DNA of 6,398 bases from Candidatus Aminicenantota bacterium (GTDB lineage: Bacteria; Acidobacteriota; Aminicenantia; Aminicenantales; Saccharicenantaceae), in the NCBI GenBank assembly GCA_026393955.1, contig JAPKZE010000361.1, forward strand, positions 1-6,398. The letters are read 5' to 3'. The notes below the pieces were generated by a model, which did no database searches, was not told the DNA's origin, and saw nothing but the letters and a program-made list of their open reading frames with translations. Position numbers and translations under genes: made by a program. Of this stretch, positions 6,147 to 6,398 are shown one piece after another (positions within the stretch are counted from its first letter, which is position 1; every line of letters starts with the position of its first letter).

Positions 6147-6398
6147 ATGAAAAGAACAAAAGTCCTGCGGAAAGCGATTATGGAGCGCCGGGCCGTCACC
6201 GTGCCCGGCTGTCACGACGCCCTTTCGGCCAAGGTCATCGAGAAGGCCGGATTCGAGGCCATCCAGGTCTCGGGCTACGGCCTGGCCGGGTCCTCTCTCG
6301 CCAAGCCCGACGTGGGCCTGGTCCGGATGAAGGACGTCCTCGACCTGACCTGGAACAACAGTCAGGCCGTGGCCATCCCGGTCATGGCCGACATCGAC
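6147..6398 (+). CDS. PEP mutase / isocitrate lyase superfamily enzyme (N-terminal part)
   Basis: 84 residues from MKRTKVLRKA to the window edge; the frame is still open. The first strand and active-site loop VPGCHDALSAKVIEKAGFEAIQVSGYG are typical of the PrpB/oxaloacetate decarboxylase/PEP mutase group. S42-G-Y corresponds to the SGG substrate-binding loop of 2-methylisocitrate lyase, D55 to its D58, and D82 and D84 in MADID to the Mg-binding D85 and D87. The expected product is a cytosolic Mg-dependent enzyme that makes or breaks C-C or P-C bonds of 2-oxo acids. The KKCGH-type loop that separates lyases from mutases and decarboxylases is beyond the edge, so the exact reaction cannot be given. 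Two further in-frame ATGs precede this one, at 6138 and 6141; none has a convincing Shine-Dalgarno site. The 6147 start gives the N-terminus closest to family members. Confidence 0.9.
   Translation, partial: MKRTKVLRKAIMERRAVTVPGCHDALSAKVIEKAGFEAIQVSGYGLAGSSLAKPDVGLVRMKDVLDLTWNNSQAVAIPVMADID

Overview
The window is GC-rich, densely coding bacterial chromosome, with strong G/C preference at third codon positions. It holds six genes or gene fragments plus one small membrane-protein gene, and no intergenic gap exceeds about 125 bp. I see no tRNA, rRNA, CRISPR array, transposase, integrase or phage gene. The gene mix (a secreted class-C beta-lactamase-fold hydrolase, a GTP-type PEP carboxykinase, a PEP mutase/isocitrate lyase family enzyme) and the base composition would fit an Acidobacteriota/Aminicenantes-like heterotroph. 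That placement is a guess from style, not from a marker gene.

Layout. Plus strand: 1-105 is the C-terminal end of an unidentified protein. It is followed after 30 bp by an exported serine hydrolase (136-1431) and, 18 bp later and in the same frame, by an Fsr-like major facilitator transporter (1450-2664). These three probably form one transcription unit. Minus strand, reading leftward: a two-domain GNAT-type acyltransferase (6023-4953), then GTP-dependent phosphoenolpyruvate carboxykinase (4879-3113) with its own clear promoter, then a 118-residue membrane protein of unknown function (3023-2667). The transporter and the membrane-protein gene converge with only 2 bp between their stop codons. 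A 9-bp perfect stem with a C(UUCG)G loop on the minus-strand RNA lies at the junction, inside the last transporter codons. At the right edge a PEP mutase/isocitrate lyase superfamily gene starts on the plus strand (6147 to beyond the window), divergent from the acyltransferase.

Function. PEP carboxykinase links oxaloacetate and PEP. The truncated right-edge enzyme belongs to a family acting on related 2-oxo and tricarboxylic acids, so the right half has a loose C3/C4-acid theme, but nothing shows the genes act as one pathway. The left half pairs an exported hydrolase with a drug/metabolite exporter. No obvious new defence or mobile system is visible. The points most worth a second look are the convergent hairpin, the palindrome abutting the carboxykinase promoter, the inverted repeat in the divergent region, the N-myristoyltransferase-like tandem architecture of the acyltransferase, and the orphan membrane protein.
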